Source: an uncultured Fastidiosipila sp.
GTDB lineage: Bacteria > Bacillota > Clostridia > Saccharofermentanales > Fastidiosipilaceae
NCBI GenBank assembly: GCA_947253875.1
Contig: CAMYAM010000021.1
Coordinates: forward strand, 1-19,336
DNA: 19,336 nucleotides
Direction: 5' to 3'
The notes beneath the pieces are model-generated. The model was given only the letters and a program-made list of their open reading frames with translations. It was not told where the DNA came from and ran no database searches. Below are positions 7,233-15,466 of the stretch, in pieces. Position numbers and translations under genes: made by a program. Position 1 is the stretch's first letter. Each line of letters starts with the position of its first letter.

Positions 7233-8150
7233 CTACTCATTTTTGCCAAACAATCTTTCCGTTAGAGCTTGTGCAGCATTATAACCCATTCGTCTTTGTC
7301 TAAAGTTAATCGCAGCAACCTCAACTATAATAGCTAAGTTTCTACCTGGTCTAACAGGAATAGTAATTGAAGGAATTTGAATACCAAGAATATCTGTTGT
7401 TTCTTCAGCAATTCCTAGTCTTTCATAAGATTTCCTGTCATCCCAAAGTTCTAAATTAATGGCAAAATCTATAGATTCTTCTTGCTTAACAGATTGAACA
7501 CCAAATAATTCTTTAACGTCCATTATTCCCAAACCTCTTATTTCAATCAAGTGGCGGATAATTTCTGGCGCTCTACCTAATAATGTTGTATCTGAAACTC
7601 TTCTAACTTCAACTAAGTCATCAGCAATAAGTCTGTGTCCTCTATTTACCAGCTCCATAGCGGTTTCAGATTTACCAACACCACTTTCACCAATAATTAA
7701 CATACCTTCACCATAAATCTCAACCAAAACACCGTGCAAAGTAGTCTCCGGAGCTAATTCTACGTTTAGATATTTAACTAAAGAACTCATAAAAACAGAA
7801 GTTACCTCTGGAGTTCTCAGCAGTGGCACTGAATATCTATTGGAACATTCAATCATTTCCGGGAAAGGCTGATGATGTCTAGAAATAACTAAGCAAGGAA
7901 TTCCTGTTGACATAAGAGCATCAAGTTTTTGCATTCTAGACTCTGCTGATTCAGCTGCTAAATAAGCCATCTCCATATTACCCAATAGCTGAATACGATC
8001 AGATCCGAAATGTTCATAAGAACCTGATAATTGCAAACCTGGTCTAGTAACATCTGCTACTGTTATCAAAATATCTTCGGTATTACCAAAAGATGTCAAC
8101 TCTTCTAAACTAAATTCATCTATTATATCTCTTAATGTTACAGAAGCCAT
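7233..8150 (-). CDS. hprK: HPr kinase/phosphorylase
   Basis: HprK phosphorylates Ser46 of the phosphotransferase-system protein HPr using ATP or pyrophosphate, and reverses the reaction with phosphate. P-Ser-HPr then helps CcpA in carbon catabolite repression. The 305-residue protein has the N-terminal regulatory domain (1-130, including ISRHHQPFPEM at 89-99) and a C-terminal kinase domain with His139 (LHGVLVEI), Walker A GESGVGKS (154-161), DD at 177-178, the family signature EIRGLGIMDVKELFG (203-217), and the C-terminal K-loop stretch PVRPGRNLA (265-273). The ATG at 8150 follows TAAGGAG. hprK next to murB is seen in other Clostridia-like genomes. Upstream genes include glycan-degrading enzymes, a sensible neighbourhood for a carbon sensor, but no ptsH is visible. 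Confidence 0.97.
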   Translation of the reverse strand: MASVTLRDIIDEFSLEELTSFGNTEDILITVADVTRPGLQLSGSYEHFGSDRIQLLGNMEMAYLAAESAESRMQKLDALMSTGIPCLVISRHHQPFPEMIECSNRYSVPLLRTPEVTSVFMSSLVKYLNVELAPETTLHGVLVEIYGEGMLIIGESGVGKSETAMELVNRGHRLIADDLVEVRRVSDTTLLGRAPEIIRHLIEIRGLGIMDVKELFGVQSVKQEESIDFAINLELWDDRKSYERLGIAEETTDILGIQIPSITIPVRPGRNLAIIVEVAAINFRQRRMGYNAAQALTERLFGKNE

Positions 8151-8171
8151 ATCTACTCCTTATCCTCACTA

Positions 8172-9182
8172 TCAGAATTCCCAGTTCCAACCTTTTTTGC
8201 TAATAGTTGGAAGATCGTCAGTGTTTCCACCTAACTTTTTGATAGCAACATAAAAATCAGCATAAAGTTCTTCTGGCATTTCATCATAATTATCCTCTAT
8301 ATAAGATCTCAACAAAGGTATCGCTCTAGCTGATCCTAGATCACCTAGATTCATAACTACTAATGTTTTGTCCTTAACTTCTTTAAACACCTTTCGCAGT
8401 ACTTTATATGCTTCATCTTTAAACTTTTCATTTTTTTGACCAATTTTTGTAAGTGCTAGTATCAAAATATCTGTTATGGAATTAAGTTTCTTATCCTGCT
8501 TGTTTTCAGTAGAATCAAGTTCCTCTTCCAAAGCTTCTTTCAATAGGTCAAAACTATGTTCAGCATTTTTCTCAAAATAAACAACAACATCATCTTGTAA
8601 TCTCTCATCTGGATTTTTGCTATTCAACAACCATTTCAAAATTGATTCAGAATATTTAGGGTTTTCCCATTGAGCTAAAATATTTAATAACCTAGCTGTA
8701 CCATATCTTAATGCTATCTCTTCATCTACATTTGCAAAGTCCTTCTTTTCAATAGAAGTTTCCAATAATTCTTGCAAAACTTTATCTCTATCACTTATAT
8801 CCAGATTTTTTAAACTTTGTTTCAATTGTTCAGGCAGATCAAAGTCAGATTTTCTTACAAACGCAAAGGTAAAGTCCAATAAATCTTCATTGGATAAACT
8901 TTGCAAAAATCGAGCTAAATTCTGTCCATTGAAAAGATCATGTTTCTCTTTATGCCAAGCAGCAAAAGCTTCACCATATAAAGCAAACATTCTTTCAGCT
9001 AAAGCCTGCATATCAGTCTCATGACTAACTTCCTCTTCTAAAATTTCATCATAGCGTTGCTCTAATGTTAAATTAGTCAAATTAGCATATTCAATGCCCA
9101 GATTAGCAGCATTGGGACTATCTACTTTTTCTGAACTATTTTTATCTATTACATCAATGTCTTTTTTATCTTCTTTTTGCAT
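8172..9182 (-). CDS. Unrecognised acidic, all-helical protein (336 aa), possibly HEAT-like
   Basis: I do not recognise a named family. The protein is soluble, with no signal peptide or membrane segment. Residues 1-45 are polar and probably disordered. The rest is predicted helical and strongly charged, with helix pairs such as EEIALRYGTARLLNILAQW, SITDILILALTKIGQ and DLGSARAIPLLRSYIEDNY. The last resembles a HEAT-repeat unit, as in scaffold proteins. The protein ends GWNWEF. Start ATG at 9182 has a weak binding site (AAGG or GTGAAG). It lies 33 bp after the DUF308-like gene and 21 bp before hprK, so it is almost certainly cotranscribed with hprK. Function is unknown; a protein-binding scaffold is a guess from the repeat-like helices only. 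Confidence 0.8.
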   Translation of the reverse strand: MQKEDKKDIDVIDKNSSEKVDSPNAANLGIEYANLTNLTLEQRYDEILEEEVSHETDMQALAERMFALYGEAFAAWHKEKHDLFNGQNLARFLQSLSNEDLLDFTFAFVRKSDFDLPEQLKQSLKNLDISDRDKVLQELLETSIEKKDFANVDEEIALRYGTARLLNILAQWENPKYSESILKWLLNSKNPDERLQDDVVVYFEKNAEHSFDLLKEALEEELDSTENKQDKKLNSITDILILALTKIGQKNEKFKDEAYKVLRKVFKEVKDKTLVVMNLGDLGSARAIPLLRSYIEDNYDEMPEELYADFYVAIKKLGGNTDDLPTISKKGWNWEF

Positions 9183-9215
9183 TAAACTTCACTTACCTTA
9201 TTTATATTTTACCAG

Positions 9216-9773
9216 CTATTCCCCTTCACTTGTAGCGTTAAAAGTAAAAAAGCTACCTGCATTAATTACCGCTGCAATGATCAATAATGTTCCATATATA
9301 TGGACATAATCTCGACTTGCTTCACCCGGCAATGTCAATGTGTAAATCCCAAATCCGATAAATAGTAAAGCAAATATTAAAGCCAACCACCAGTTTTGGA
9401 ATGACTTCTTTAACTGTACAAAAGTAATTTGTATCTGATATCCAGCCATAGCCATAAATATACCTGCATTTAATATTCCCAGTAGCGACCACATTAAACC
9501 CATATTTTTCAACAAAAAAACTGCAGATGCTATAGCCAAGGCAGCCAGTACAAACTGATGTTCATAAATTTTTCTTGATTCATCACCAAGGAAAAATTGT
9601 AGGATTGCAGCTGCCGCAAGTGCAAACAAAATTATCGCAATAACAATTGCTAATATATTCAAACTGGATTTTGGATTGATTAATAGCACCACTCCTAACA
9701 CTAATGACACTATAGCCAAAATGCTCAAACGTAGTTTGTAATATTTTTTTACCGCTCCTACACTCGTATCCAT
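9216..9773 (-). CDS. DUF308/HdeD-like membrane protein
   Basis: A 185-residue integral membrane protein with about six hydrophobic helices (roughly 16-32, 38-61, 73-90, 92-113, 128-147, 157-177) and short loops. The pattern of paired helices, with the first pair reading LRLSILAIVSLVLGVVLLINP, resembles the DUF308 (HdeD) family, named for an acid-resistance membrane protein of E. coli. The molecular activity of that family is not established. The ATG at 9773 follows CAAAGGAG. It sits 18 bp after the GH84 gene and 33 bp before the helical hypothetical gene, so it is an internal operon member. No charged or catalytic residues inside the helices suggest a transporter. The family assignment is by overall pattern, so moderately sure. 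Confidence 0.75.
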   Translation of the reverse strand: MDTSVGAVKKYYKLRLSILAIVSLVLGVVLLINPKSSLNILAIVIAIILFALAAAAILQFFLGDESRKIYEHQFVLAALAIASAVFLLKNMGLMWSLLGILNAGIFMAMAGYQIQITFVQLKKSFQNWWLALIFALLFIGFGIYTLTLPGEASRDYVHIYGTLLIIAAVINAGSFFTFNATSEGE

Positions 9774-9791
9774 AATATACTCCTTTGGAAA

Positions 9792-11594
9792 TTATTTAAG
9801 CAATTCCTCAAGATATTCAATATTTGGTTCAATTACAACTTGACCTGCTGTTGCTACTAATTCTCTTGTAGGGAATTCCGCAGTTCTAGTAACAACAATG
9901 TGTTGTTTCAAATTATCAGTTAATTTTTTCGCTTCATTCAGTTTGTCTGCTGCAGCTACTTTCTCTTGCTCAGCGGCTTCAACACCTTTATGTAACAAAG
10001 CTTTGATATATGTAATATAAACATCTAAATATAATGTGGCTGCTTGCGCTTTATCTCTTAAACTAGCATTGTAAGCTTTTAATTCGTCTAAAAGCTGATC
10101 GTTCTTACTCTTATTTGTGAAACCATCTACTGCATTAATAATATTTACATAAGCCTCATGCAAATTATTTGCAGCAACTAGTATCACTTCATTTACTCCC
10201 GAGTCGACAGCTTCCTTAAATGTTTCTACTTTTTCACTTAATTCAACTGACTCTTCTGCATCAGCCTTGGCACCATTTCTAATGTTAGACATATGTTTCG
10301 CAATTTCGTGCAATTCTGCTGCTGCATCTGGCTCAATGTACTTGAAAGAAACTGTCCATGATTTATCTGCATCGAAAGCATTTGGATTCCACCCGTAGTC
10401 TAGGGTTGCAAACAAAGCGACTTTTGAAGCTTCAGCTTCATCCATTGGATTTGTCAAAACACCGATCATATCGCTCACGCCTTGTTCATAGACTTCACCT
10501 TTACCAAGGAAAACTCTACGCCACTCGTCACGGTCTATATCATTAACCGGCCAGTTCATCCAGAATAATGGATCACGACGAACACGACCTTCTCTATCTA
10601 CCTTCTCTGTCTTCCACCTATCTATCGCTTCTCTACTTACAACATTACATGTAGTTGTTCCAGTGTAGAAAATATGAATATCAGGATCAAAACCATCATC
10701 AATAATATTGGCTTCTGTACCATCTCTAAAAGCCCAATCGTCCATATTGTAGCCTTGAGGGCAGAAAATCAAATCATTAATATCGCCTTTTGCTTTACGC
10801 CAAGCATTTAATTTATTCATTACATAAACTACTGTTTCGTATGGTAAGTCACCAACGTCATCACCCAAGACACCAAATTGACGCACTCCAACCTTATAAA
10901 GTTGTTCGAACTTCTTAATAATCTTCTCTAAACCTTCCTCGCGATTTTCACTTGTAATTGGATTCGAGTCCGGTTTAAATGGAGCAATTGTCCAAGTATA
11001 GTGATTGTAATGCTCTTCGCCAAACTTAGCTAAATCAGCAATCTCATTCAATTCTGATTCAGGATAGAGTTCCCACCATAAATCTCTATGATATGGATCA
11101 TCTTTTGGTGCAAAAGCATAAACATTCATCTTAAAGTATGAGCCAAACTCCATGATAGATTTACGTTTAGCATTTGTATATGGAATACCATAATAGCCTT
11201 CTATCATTCCACGAAGTTTCATTTCTGAATAATCTTCAATCTTCAACAGTTCCAATTCTTTATCGGCTTGTTTGAAAATATGATACAAAGTTGTTATTCC
11301 ATAAAAAACTGAACTTCTTGAATTTGCCTGAATTCTAATCTCTGACTTTAAAATTTCTAGTGTGTAATAATCAAACTTATCACTCAAGCTCTCATCTAGA
11401 GAGATGCTCAATACAAAATCAGCGACTTCAACTAAACTACTACCTTGAGTTGCCAAAGTTTCATTTAATCTCGCTAGACTTGCTGATTCTAAGTCAAAAT
11501 TTGTTTCCAATTTAATCTTTTTGGGCACTGAAACACTTTCATTTCTGTACTTAAGATTTTGTGGTAATGGGTAAATTTCATAAATTCTACTCAT
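9792..11594 (-). CDS. GH84 beta-N-acetylglucosaminidase (NagJ/OGA-like), cytoplasmic form
   Basis: Glycoside hydrolase family 84 removes terminal beta-linked GlcNAc, by substrate-assisted catalysis using the acetamido group. An N-terminal GH20b-like domain (about 1-120) is followed by the barrel: RGMIEGYYGIPYT (128-140), FGSYFKMNVYAFAPKDDPYH (150-169), the catalytic Asp pair in GVLGDDVGD (241-249, Asp245 and Asp246), and WMNWPVNDIDRDEWRR and GVLTNPMDEAEASK further on. A helical tail completes 600 residues. Characterised bacterial members such as Clostridium perfringens NagJ are larger and secreted; this one has no signal peptide. I chose ATG 11594 (AAGAGG five bases before) over ATG 11612, which has its GGAG only two bases away and would add MRKEER. 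It sits 30 bp after nanA, suggesting joint amino-sugar breakdown. Confidence 0.92.
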   Translation of the reverse strand: MSRIYEIYPLPQNLKYRNESVSVPKKIKLETNFDLESASLARLNETLATQGSSLVEVADFVLSISLDESLSDKFDYYTLEILKSEIRIQANSRSSVFYGITTLYHIFKQADKELELLKIEDYSEMKLRGMIEGYYGIPYTNAKRKSIMEFGSYFKMNVYAFAPKDDPYHRDLWWELYPESELNEIADLAKFGEEHYNHYTWTIAPFKPDSNPITSENREEGLEKIIKKFEQLYKVGVRQFGVLGDDVGDLPYETVVYVMNKLNAWRKAKGDINDLIFCPQGYNMDDWAFRDGTEANIIDDGFDPDIHIFYTGTTTCNVVSREAIDRWKTEKVDREGRVRRDPLFWMNWPVNDIDRDEWRRVFLGKGEVYEQGVSDMIGVLTNPMDEAEASKVALFATLDYGWNPNAFDADKSWTVSFKYIEPDAAAELHEIAKHMSNIRNGAKADAEESVELSEKVETFKEAVDSGVNEVILVAANNLHEAYVNIINAVDGFTNKSKNDQLLDELKAYNASLRDKAQAATLYLDVYITYIKALLHKGVEAAEQEKVAAADKLNEAKKLTDNLKQHIVVTRTAEFPTRELVATAGQVVIEPNIEYLEELLK

Positions 11595-11624
11595 ACGTTC
11601 CTCTTTCCTCATAACTCCCCTAAT

Positions 11625-12557
11625 TTATTTTAGTTCTTTCTTAACATTTTGCACTAATTTATAAGCTTCTTCAATAACGCTTGTATCAATATCGCTAACT
11701 GCAACAAGTGGCTTTCTTACAGATCCTAAATTCAAACCAGTTTTAGCCAATATTGCCTTGATAATGGCATACATATTTCCCTTACTACTAGTAATTAAAT
11801 AAATAATCTCACAAGCTTTATCTTGTAGAGCTAGGCCACGTGCAGTATCACCATTTTGATATGCCTCATATATTGCTAGATATAATTCAGGCATTAAGGC
11901 ATAAGTTCCTCCAATACCTCCACAAGCTCCTGCAACTAATCCACTAAATAGCTGTTCATCTGGTCCATTGAATACAATTGGCGCTTCAGACCTTGTTTCA
12001 GCATAATTTGTACAAGTTCTAAACATTTGAATATCTTGAACAGGCATTGAGGAGTTTTTTACACCAATAACTCTTTCGTTTTTCAGCATTTCGTTAAATA
12101 AAGGAATTGTTAAAGCAACACCTGCTAATTGTGGAATATTGTAAATAATAAAATCTGTATTTGGAGCCGCTGCACTTATATCATTCCAATATTGTCCAAT
12201 AGCTGCCTCAGGAAGTTTGAAATAAATAGGCGGAATTGCGGCTATAGCATCAACTCCTAGACTCTCTGCATGTGCAGCTAGTTCTTGACTATCTGCTGTG
12301 TTGTTACATGCAACATGAGCAATCACCTTAATTCTTCCAGCATTTTGCTCCATGACAGCTTCTAAAACTGCTTTTCTTTCTTCTACACTTTGATAAATAC
12401 ATTCACCTGAAGATCCACCAACATATACACCATGAACTCCAGCTTCAATTAGATACTCTAAAAGCGCTTTACTTCTCTCTGTACTAATTTTCCCATTATC
12501 TTCGTAGCATGCATAAAATGCAGGGAAAATACCTTTAAACTTTTCAATCTTCTCCAT
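11625..12557 (-). CDS. nanA: N-acetylneuraminate lyase (DapA/NanA family)
   Basis: A class I aldolase that splits N-acetylneuraminic acid into pyruvate and N-acetylmannosamine through a lysine Schiff base. The 310-residue barrel shows GGSSGE (47-52, carboxylate binding), the catalytic Tyr139 in IIYNIPQLAGV, Schiff-base Lys167 in GVKNSS (165-170), and GPDEQ (198-202). The GxDE pair binds the sialic-acid glycerol side chain and separates neuraminate lyases from dihydrodipicolinate synthases. GGIGGTYALMPE (213-224) replaces the usual GGIGSTYN, a Ser-to-Gly change near the sugar pocket. The start overlaps the end of the hydrolase gene by 14 bp and has a weak binding site, so translation probably depends on the upstream gene. 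No sialidase, nanE, nanK or sialic acid transporter is in the window. A related keto-acid aldolase remains possible. Confidence 0.88.
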   Translation of the reverse strand: MEKIEKFKGIFPAFYACYEDNGKISTERSKALLEYLIEAGVHGVYVGGSSGECIYQSVEERKAVLEAVMEQNAGRIKVIAHVACNNTADSQELAAHAESLGVDAIAAIPPIYFKLPEAAIGQYWNDISAAAPNTDFIIYNIPQLAGVALTIPLFNEMLKNERVIGVKNSSMPVQDIQMFRTCTNYAETRSEAPIVFNGPDEQLFSGLVAGACGGIGGTYALMPELYLAIYEAYQNGDTARGLALQDKACEIIYLITSSKGNMYAIIKAILAKTGLNLGSVRKPLVAVSDIDTSVIEEAYKLVQNVKKELK

Positions 12558-13758
12558 AAATCTCTTTCTTCTCGCTTGAACTTTCTCTGTTTAAACTCTT
12601 TCCGTCTAAACTCTTTTTGTTTGAGCTCTCAGCACTTAAACTTTCATCGTTATTTTGACTATTTAGATATATATCTATAAATTTATCAACGATAATCATC
12701 AGATCTTCATTGATATTTTTGTACATATCACTTACATCTTTGCTATAAGAATTTTGCTCAAATTCGATTATATCATCATTTGATTTTTTATTATCATCTT
12801 GATTATTGTCCCCTGATATCAAGTCTTCAACTATATCGTGCAAATTGGCTCTAACTGTTTCTCGGGCGACATTAATTAAATCTCCTTCAACATCATTTTT
12901 GCCTAAAATACCTATATGGCCAGCCTCTCTCCACTTTACAAAATAAACTTTATCTCTTTTAATTCTTTCTTTATAAGCGTAAATAGCTGCACCTTTAATG
13001 GATATTATTTTGTCATTTTCTCCATGCAAAATTAATGTTGGTATATCAGTTGAATTAATCACGTCAATTGCATTCAGTTTATGCCATTCTTTGAAGTGTC
13101 TATAGTTCTCAAAATAAACAAATGGATATAGCAAATATGAGAGCGATCCCATCTCTTTAGATATAACTTCAACTAACATTTTTACTGGGTAGGCATAACC
13201 AGAAATAGAAACTACTGCTTTAATCTTGTCAGAAAACTTCATTGAACTAGCAACTGCATATCCACCCCAGCTATGTCCAACAAGTACTATATCAGCATCA
13301 GCAAATCTCTCTTGACTATCAACATATTCTAAGACTGACTTCAAGTCCAAAGCAGATTGAACCAAACCAACTGTAGATCCACCTGAACTCTCACCACAAC
13401 CGGTAGCATCATAAGTTAAGACTTCCCAACCAGCCTCTACTAAATATAATACTTCATTAATATATGACTTATGCTCAGCCCATAAACCATGAACAAAAAT
13501 TACTAAACCTTGTTTTTTCTCAGTGTTTCCATCAAGTTTATTATATATATAACCTTGTAGAGTATTATCATTTGATTGAACTTTAAATTTCTCTGTCTTA
13601 TAGTTTTTTATAATAGCATCATAATATTTATTCACATCTGGTCCGCTCTCGAAACGTTTAAATGCAAATTTATATAAAAGAAAAGCTAACAGATATAACA
13701 CTACAGCAAATACGAGAAAAATTAACAGTAAAAAACCAATTACTTCTAACCAAAACAT
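12544..13758 (-). CDS. Membrane-anchored alpha/beta hydrolase with repetitive C-terminal tail
   Basis: Serine hydrolase of the alpha/beta fold, 404 residues. Residues 4-30 form one N-terminal membrane anchor (FWLEVIGFLLLIFLVFAVVL) without a signal-peptidase site. The hydrolase domain (about 60-312) has the oxyanion strand VIFVHGLWAEHKSY, YDATGCGESSGG (117-127), nucleophile Ser163 in GHSWGG (161-166), acid Asp249 in HGENDK and His281 in EAGHIG. It resembles the BAAT/acyl-CoA-thioester and peptidase S9-like hydrolases of Firmicutes; the substrate is unknown. Residues 315-404 are a polar Asn/Asp/Ser/Lys-rich tail ending in five degenerate 5-residue repeats (372-396). The ATG at 13758 is 3 bp after the upstream gene, and its end overlaps nanA by 14 bp, a clear operon arrangement. 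Whether the active site faces in or out cannot be decided. Confidence 0.88.
   Translation of the reverse strand: MFWLEVIGFLLLIFLVFAVVLYLLAFLLYKFAFKRFESGPDVNKYYDAIIKNYKTEKFKVQSNDNTLQGYIYNKLDGNTEKKQGLVIFVHGLWAEHKSYINEVLYLVEAGWEVLTYDATGCGESSGGSTVGLVQSALDLKSVLEYVDSQERFADADIVLVGHSWGGYAVASSMKFSDKIKAVVSISGYAYPVKMLVEVISKEMGSLSYLLYPFVYFENYRHFKEWHKLNAIDVINSTDIPTLILHGENDKIISIKGAAIYAYKERIKRDKVYFVKWREAGHIGILGKNDVEGDLINVARETVRANLHDIVEDLISGDNNQDDNKKSNDDIIEFEQNSYSKDVSDMYKNINEDLMIIVDKFIDIYLNSQNNDESLSAESSNKKSLDGKSLNRESSSEKKEIYGED
12571..12645 (-). repeat. Five degenerate 15-bp tandem repeats in the hydrolase C-terminal tail
   Basis: The repeats encode ESLSA, ESSNK, KSLDG, KSLNR and ESSSE (residues 372-396), following the pattern [E/K]-S-[L/S]-x-x. 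On the plus strand the unit appears as TTAAACTCTTT, CTAAACTCTTT and TGAGCTCTC variants spaced 15 bp apart. Gain or loss of whole units would keep the frame. Confidence 0.7.
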
Positions 13759-13761
13759 ATT

Positions 13762-14457
13762 TTATTCAGACCTTTCTTCACTCTCAATTTGTGCACGAAG
13801 TTTTTTGTATACATCAGTCACAGTATCTGCTTCTTTAGCTCTTGCTATATTATATAAACTATTAATACTGTATAGGTTCAGAAATTCTTCTGGAATATAT
13901 TTCAAATATTCACTTTTTTCCATTATCTCAGAGAAGTCTATTCTTAAACTCTTTTGTTTATCTTTAATATTTTCAAGTTCCTTGACTAACTCTTCATCTT
14001 TAAACTTTATTTCATCAGGATTTTTAAACTTTGCTAAAAGAATAAAACCAATCTTCTCTTGCATTGAATTTTTGCGCATACTACTTATATTTGCAATTAT
14101 TAGAAAAGCTAGTAATATCACCGCAAAAATTATGGCAATCAACTTAATATTAAAGTAAATAAACAAAACAATAATTGCCAAAAGCAAAAAAATAAGCAAA
14201 ATCTCAAACAAAAATCCATAACTCTTTGCACGCCACTTCAAAGAATTCTCTCGATAGTCGGCAATCTCTTGTTCTAACGCAGCTTGCATCAAATCGTACC
14301 TTGTCAAATTCAGTAAATTCTCCTCTTGATCTAATTCTTTTACTTCACTTTTGACCATAGCAAAAAATCTACGAGGATCATTTTCTAATTTATGTAGTTC
14401 TGCATTTGTATTTATATTTGCATTTGCATTTGTATTTTTATTATCTATATCTTGCAC
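13762..14457 (-). CDS. Two-helix membrane protein of unknown function (GTG start)
   Basis: No family recognised. The 231 residues divide into an Asn-rich N-terminus with an (Asn-x)7 repeat (6-19), an amphipathic helical stretch (30-75) starting DPRRFFAMVKSEVKELDQEE, two adjacent membrane helices (about 82-102 and 105-124) joined by a tight turn, and a long charged C-terminal helical region (125-231) with coiled-coil character (KDEELVKELENIKDKQKSL). Both termini should lie on the same side, probably the cytoplasm because of SSMRKN after the second helix. The GTG start at 14455-14457 follows AAGAGGAA. The gene lies 13 bp after the YihY gene and 3 bp before the hydrolase gene, so it is cotranscribed and may form a membrane complex with them; that is inference. 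Confidence 0.78.
   Translation of the reverse strand: MQDIDNKNTNANANINTNAELHKLENDPRRFFAMVKSEVKELDQEENLLNLTRYDLMQAALEQEIADYRENSLKWRAKSYGFLFEILLIFLLLAIIVLFIYFNIKLIAIIFAVILLAFLIIANISSMRKNSMQEKIGFILLAKFKNPDEIKFKDEELVKELENIKDKQKSLRIDFSEIMEKSEYLKYIPEEFLNLYSINSLYNIARAKEADTVTDVYKKLRAQIESEERSE
14401..14442 (-). repeat. Seven-copy hexanucleotide repeat near the start of the two-helix membrane protein
   Basis: Seven units of AATRNA on the minus strand (AATAAA, AATACA, AATGCA twice, AATATA, AATACA, AATGCA) encode (Asn-x)7, residues 6-19. Being a multiple of three, copy number changes would alter protein length but not frame. Confidence 0.8.
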
Positions 14458-14470
14458 TATAGTATTCCTC

Positions 14471-15442
14471 TTATTCTAGAACAGTTTCTTCAGTAACCTC
14501 TTTATCAGTTTTATCGTCATTATCGTCACTGTTCACATCAGTATTCTTATCATTACTTTCACCAGATTTAACAGTTTCTCTTCGCATTCTCCTAATCTGA
14601 CGATACCTAATTAGCTCAGTATGAACAAAGGCTCCAATCAAGGCCGAAATAACTGCCAAATACATCCATAACATTAAGAAAATTATACTTGATAGACTTC
14701 CATAAATTAGGTCATAACGACTACTATTTACCATAATATTCGACATGGAAAAAGATATAGTCAACCAAGCTAAAGATGTGAACGTAGCTGAAATAAGAGT
14801 CACCAAAAATCCACCCTTATTTTTGGACATTACTCCATAAATAAGCAGAAAAACTAATACCAAAACGAAAAATGAAATAAAATACGCAGAAAGATTAAAT
14901 CCACCAGCTTTAAAGAAATTTGGTAAGGGCAAGAATGTTTCTATGAAGTTTATTACTGCTTGGCTAAAACTCAAAATTAATAAGATCAATACAAGCAATA
15001 TTCCAAAAAGCAAACCAAACAACATACCTAGCGCTCTAGTTAAAACTGCATTTAAACTTGTGCTTTCTCTTCTATATATAGTATTCAATGTGCTTATAGT
15101 ATTACCTATTGCTCCAGAAGCAGACCACAACAAACCAATACCTGCGAAAGATAAAACTGAAACTCTACTAGTCATACCAGCAGTTTCAACAAAATTAATC
15201 AAAATATTCATAACAGGGTCTGGGATAATTAGATTCATATCTGGAAGAGATTTTTTTACCAACTCAGGCAATTCAGGATTAATTAAATTAAACAAACTAA
15301 TAGTAAAAAGAATCAATGGGAAAATCGAAAACAAGAAATAATAACTAGATGCTGCAGCAGCTGTAGGTATCTCAAACTCTGAAAATCTATTAACTATTCC
15401 TTGAATAGTTTTAAACCATTTTTTCTCTTTAATTTCACTCAT
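14471..15442 (-). CDS. YihY/BrkB family inner-membrane protein
   Basis: Member of the YihY (formerly RBN/BrkB) family, multi-pass membrane proteins of uncertain activity; an early claim of ribonuclease BN activity for the E. coli member was later reassigned. The 323 residues contain about six membrane segments (near 29-52, 95-115, 137-165, 184-205, 210-233, 247-275). The conserved N-terminal stretch IPTAAAASSYYFLFSIFPLI (25-44) and the C-terminal YGSLSSIIFLMLWMYL (247-262) are diagnostic. Residues 276-323 form a cytoplasmic tail that starts basic (RYRQIRRMRRE) and becomes acidic and Asp/Asn-rich, longer than usual. The ATG at 15442 has GGAG ten bases before. It lies 24 bp after the second FemAB gene, within the envelope operon. 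Confidence 0.93.
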   Translation of the reverse strand: MSEIKEKKWFKTIQGIVNRFSEFEIPTAAAASSYYFLFSIFPLILFTISLFNLINPELPELVKKSLPDMNLIIPDPVMNILINFVETAGMTSRVSVLSFAGIGLLWSASGAIGNTISTLNTIYRRESTSLNAVLTRALGMLFGLLFGILLVLILLILSFSQAVINFIETFLPLPNFFKAGGFNLSAYFISFFVLVLVFLLIYGVMSKNKGGFLVTLISATFTSLAWLTISFSMSNIMVNSSRYDLIYGSLSSIIFLMLWMYLAVISALIGAFVHTELIRYRQIRRMRRETVKSGESNDKNTDVNSDDNDDKTDKEVTEETVLE

Positions 15443-15466
15443 CTAATAATTACTCCATTGTCTAAA

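Noticed and set aside
11595..11612. Upstream ATG for the GH84 gene (adds MRKEER)
   Set aside because: Its GGAG lies only two bases away and the extra residues are not family-like; ATG 11594 has a well-spaced AAGAGG. The longer form cannot be fully excluded.
14471..15442. Ribonuclease BN for the YihY-family protein
   Set aside because: The name comes from an old misassignment; this is a multi-pass membrane protein without ribonuclease motifs.
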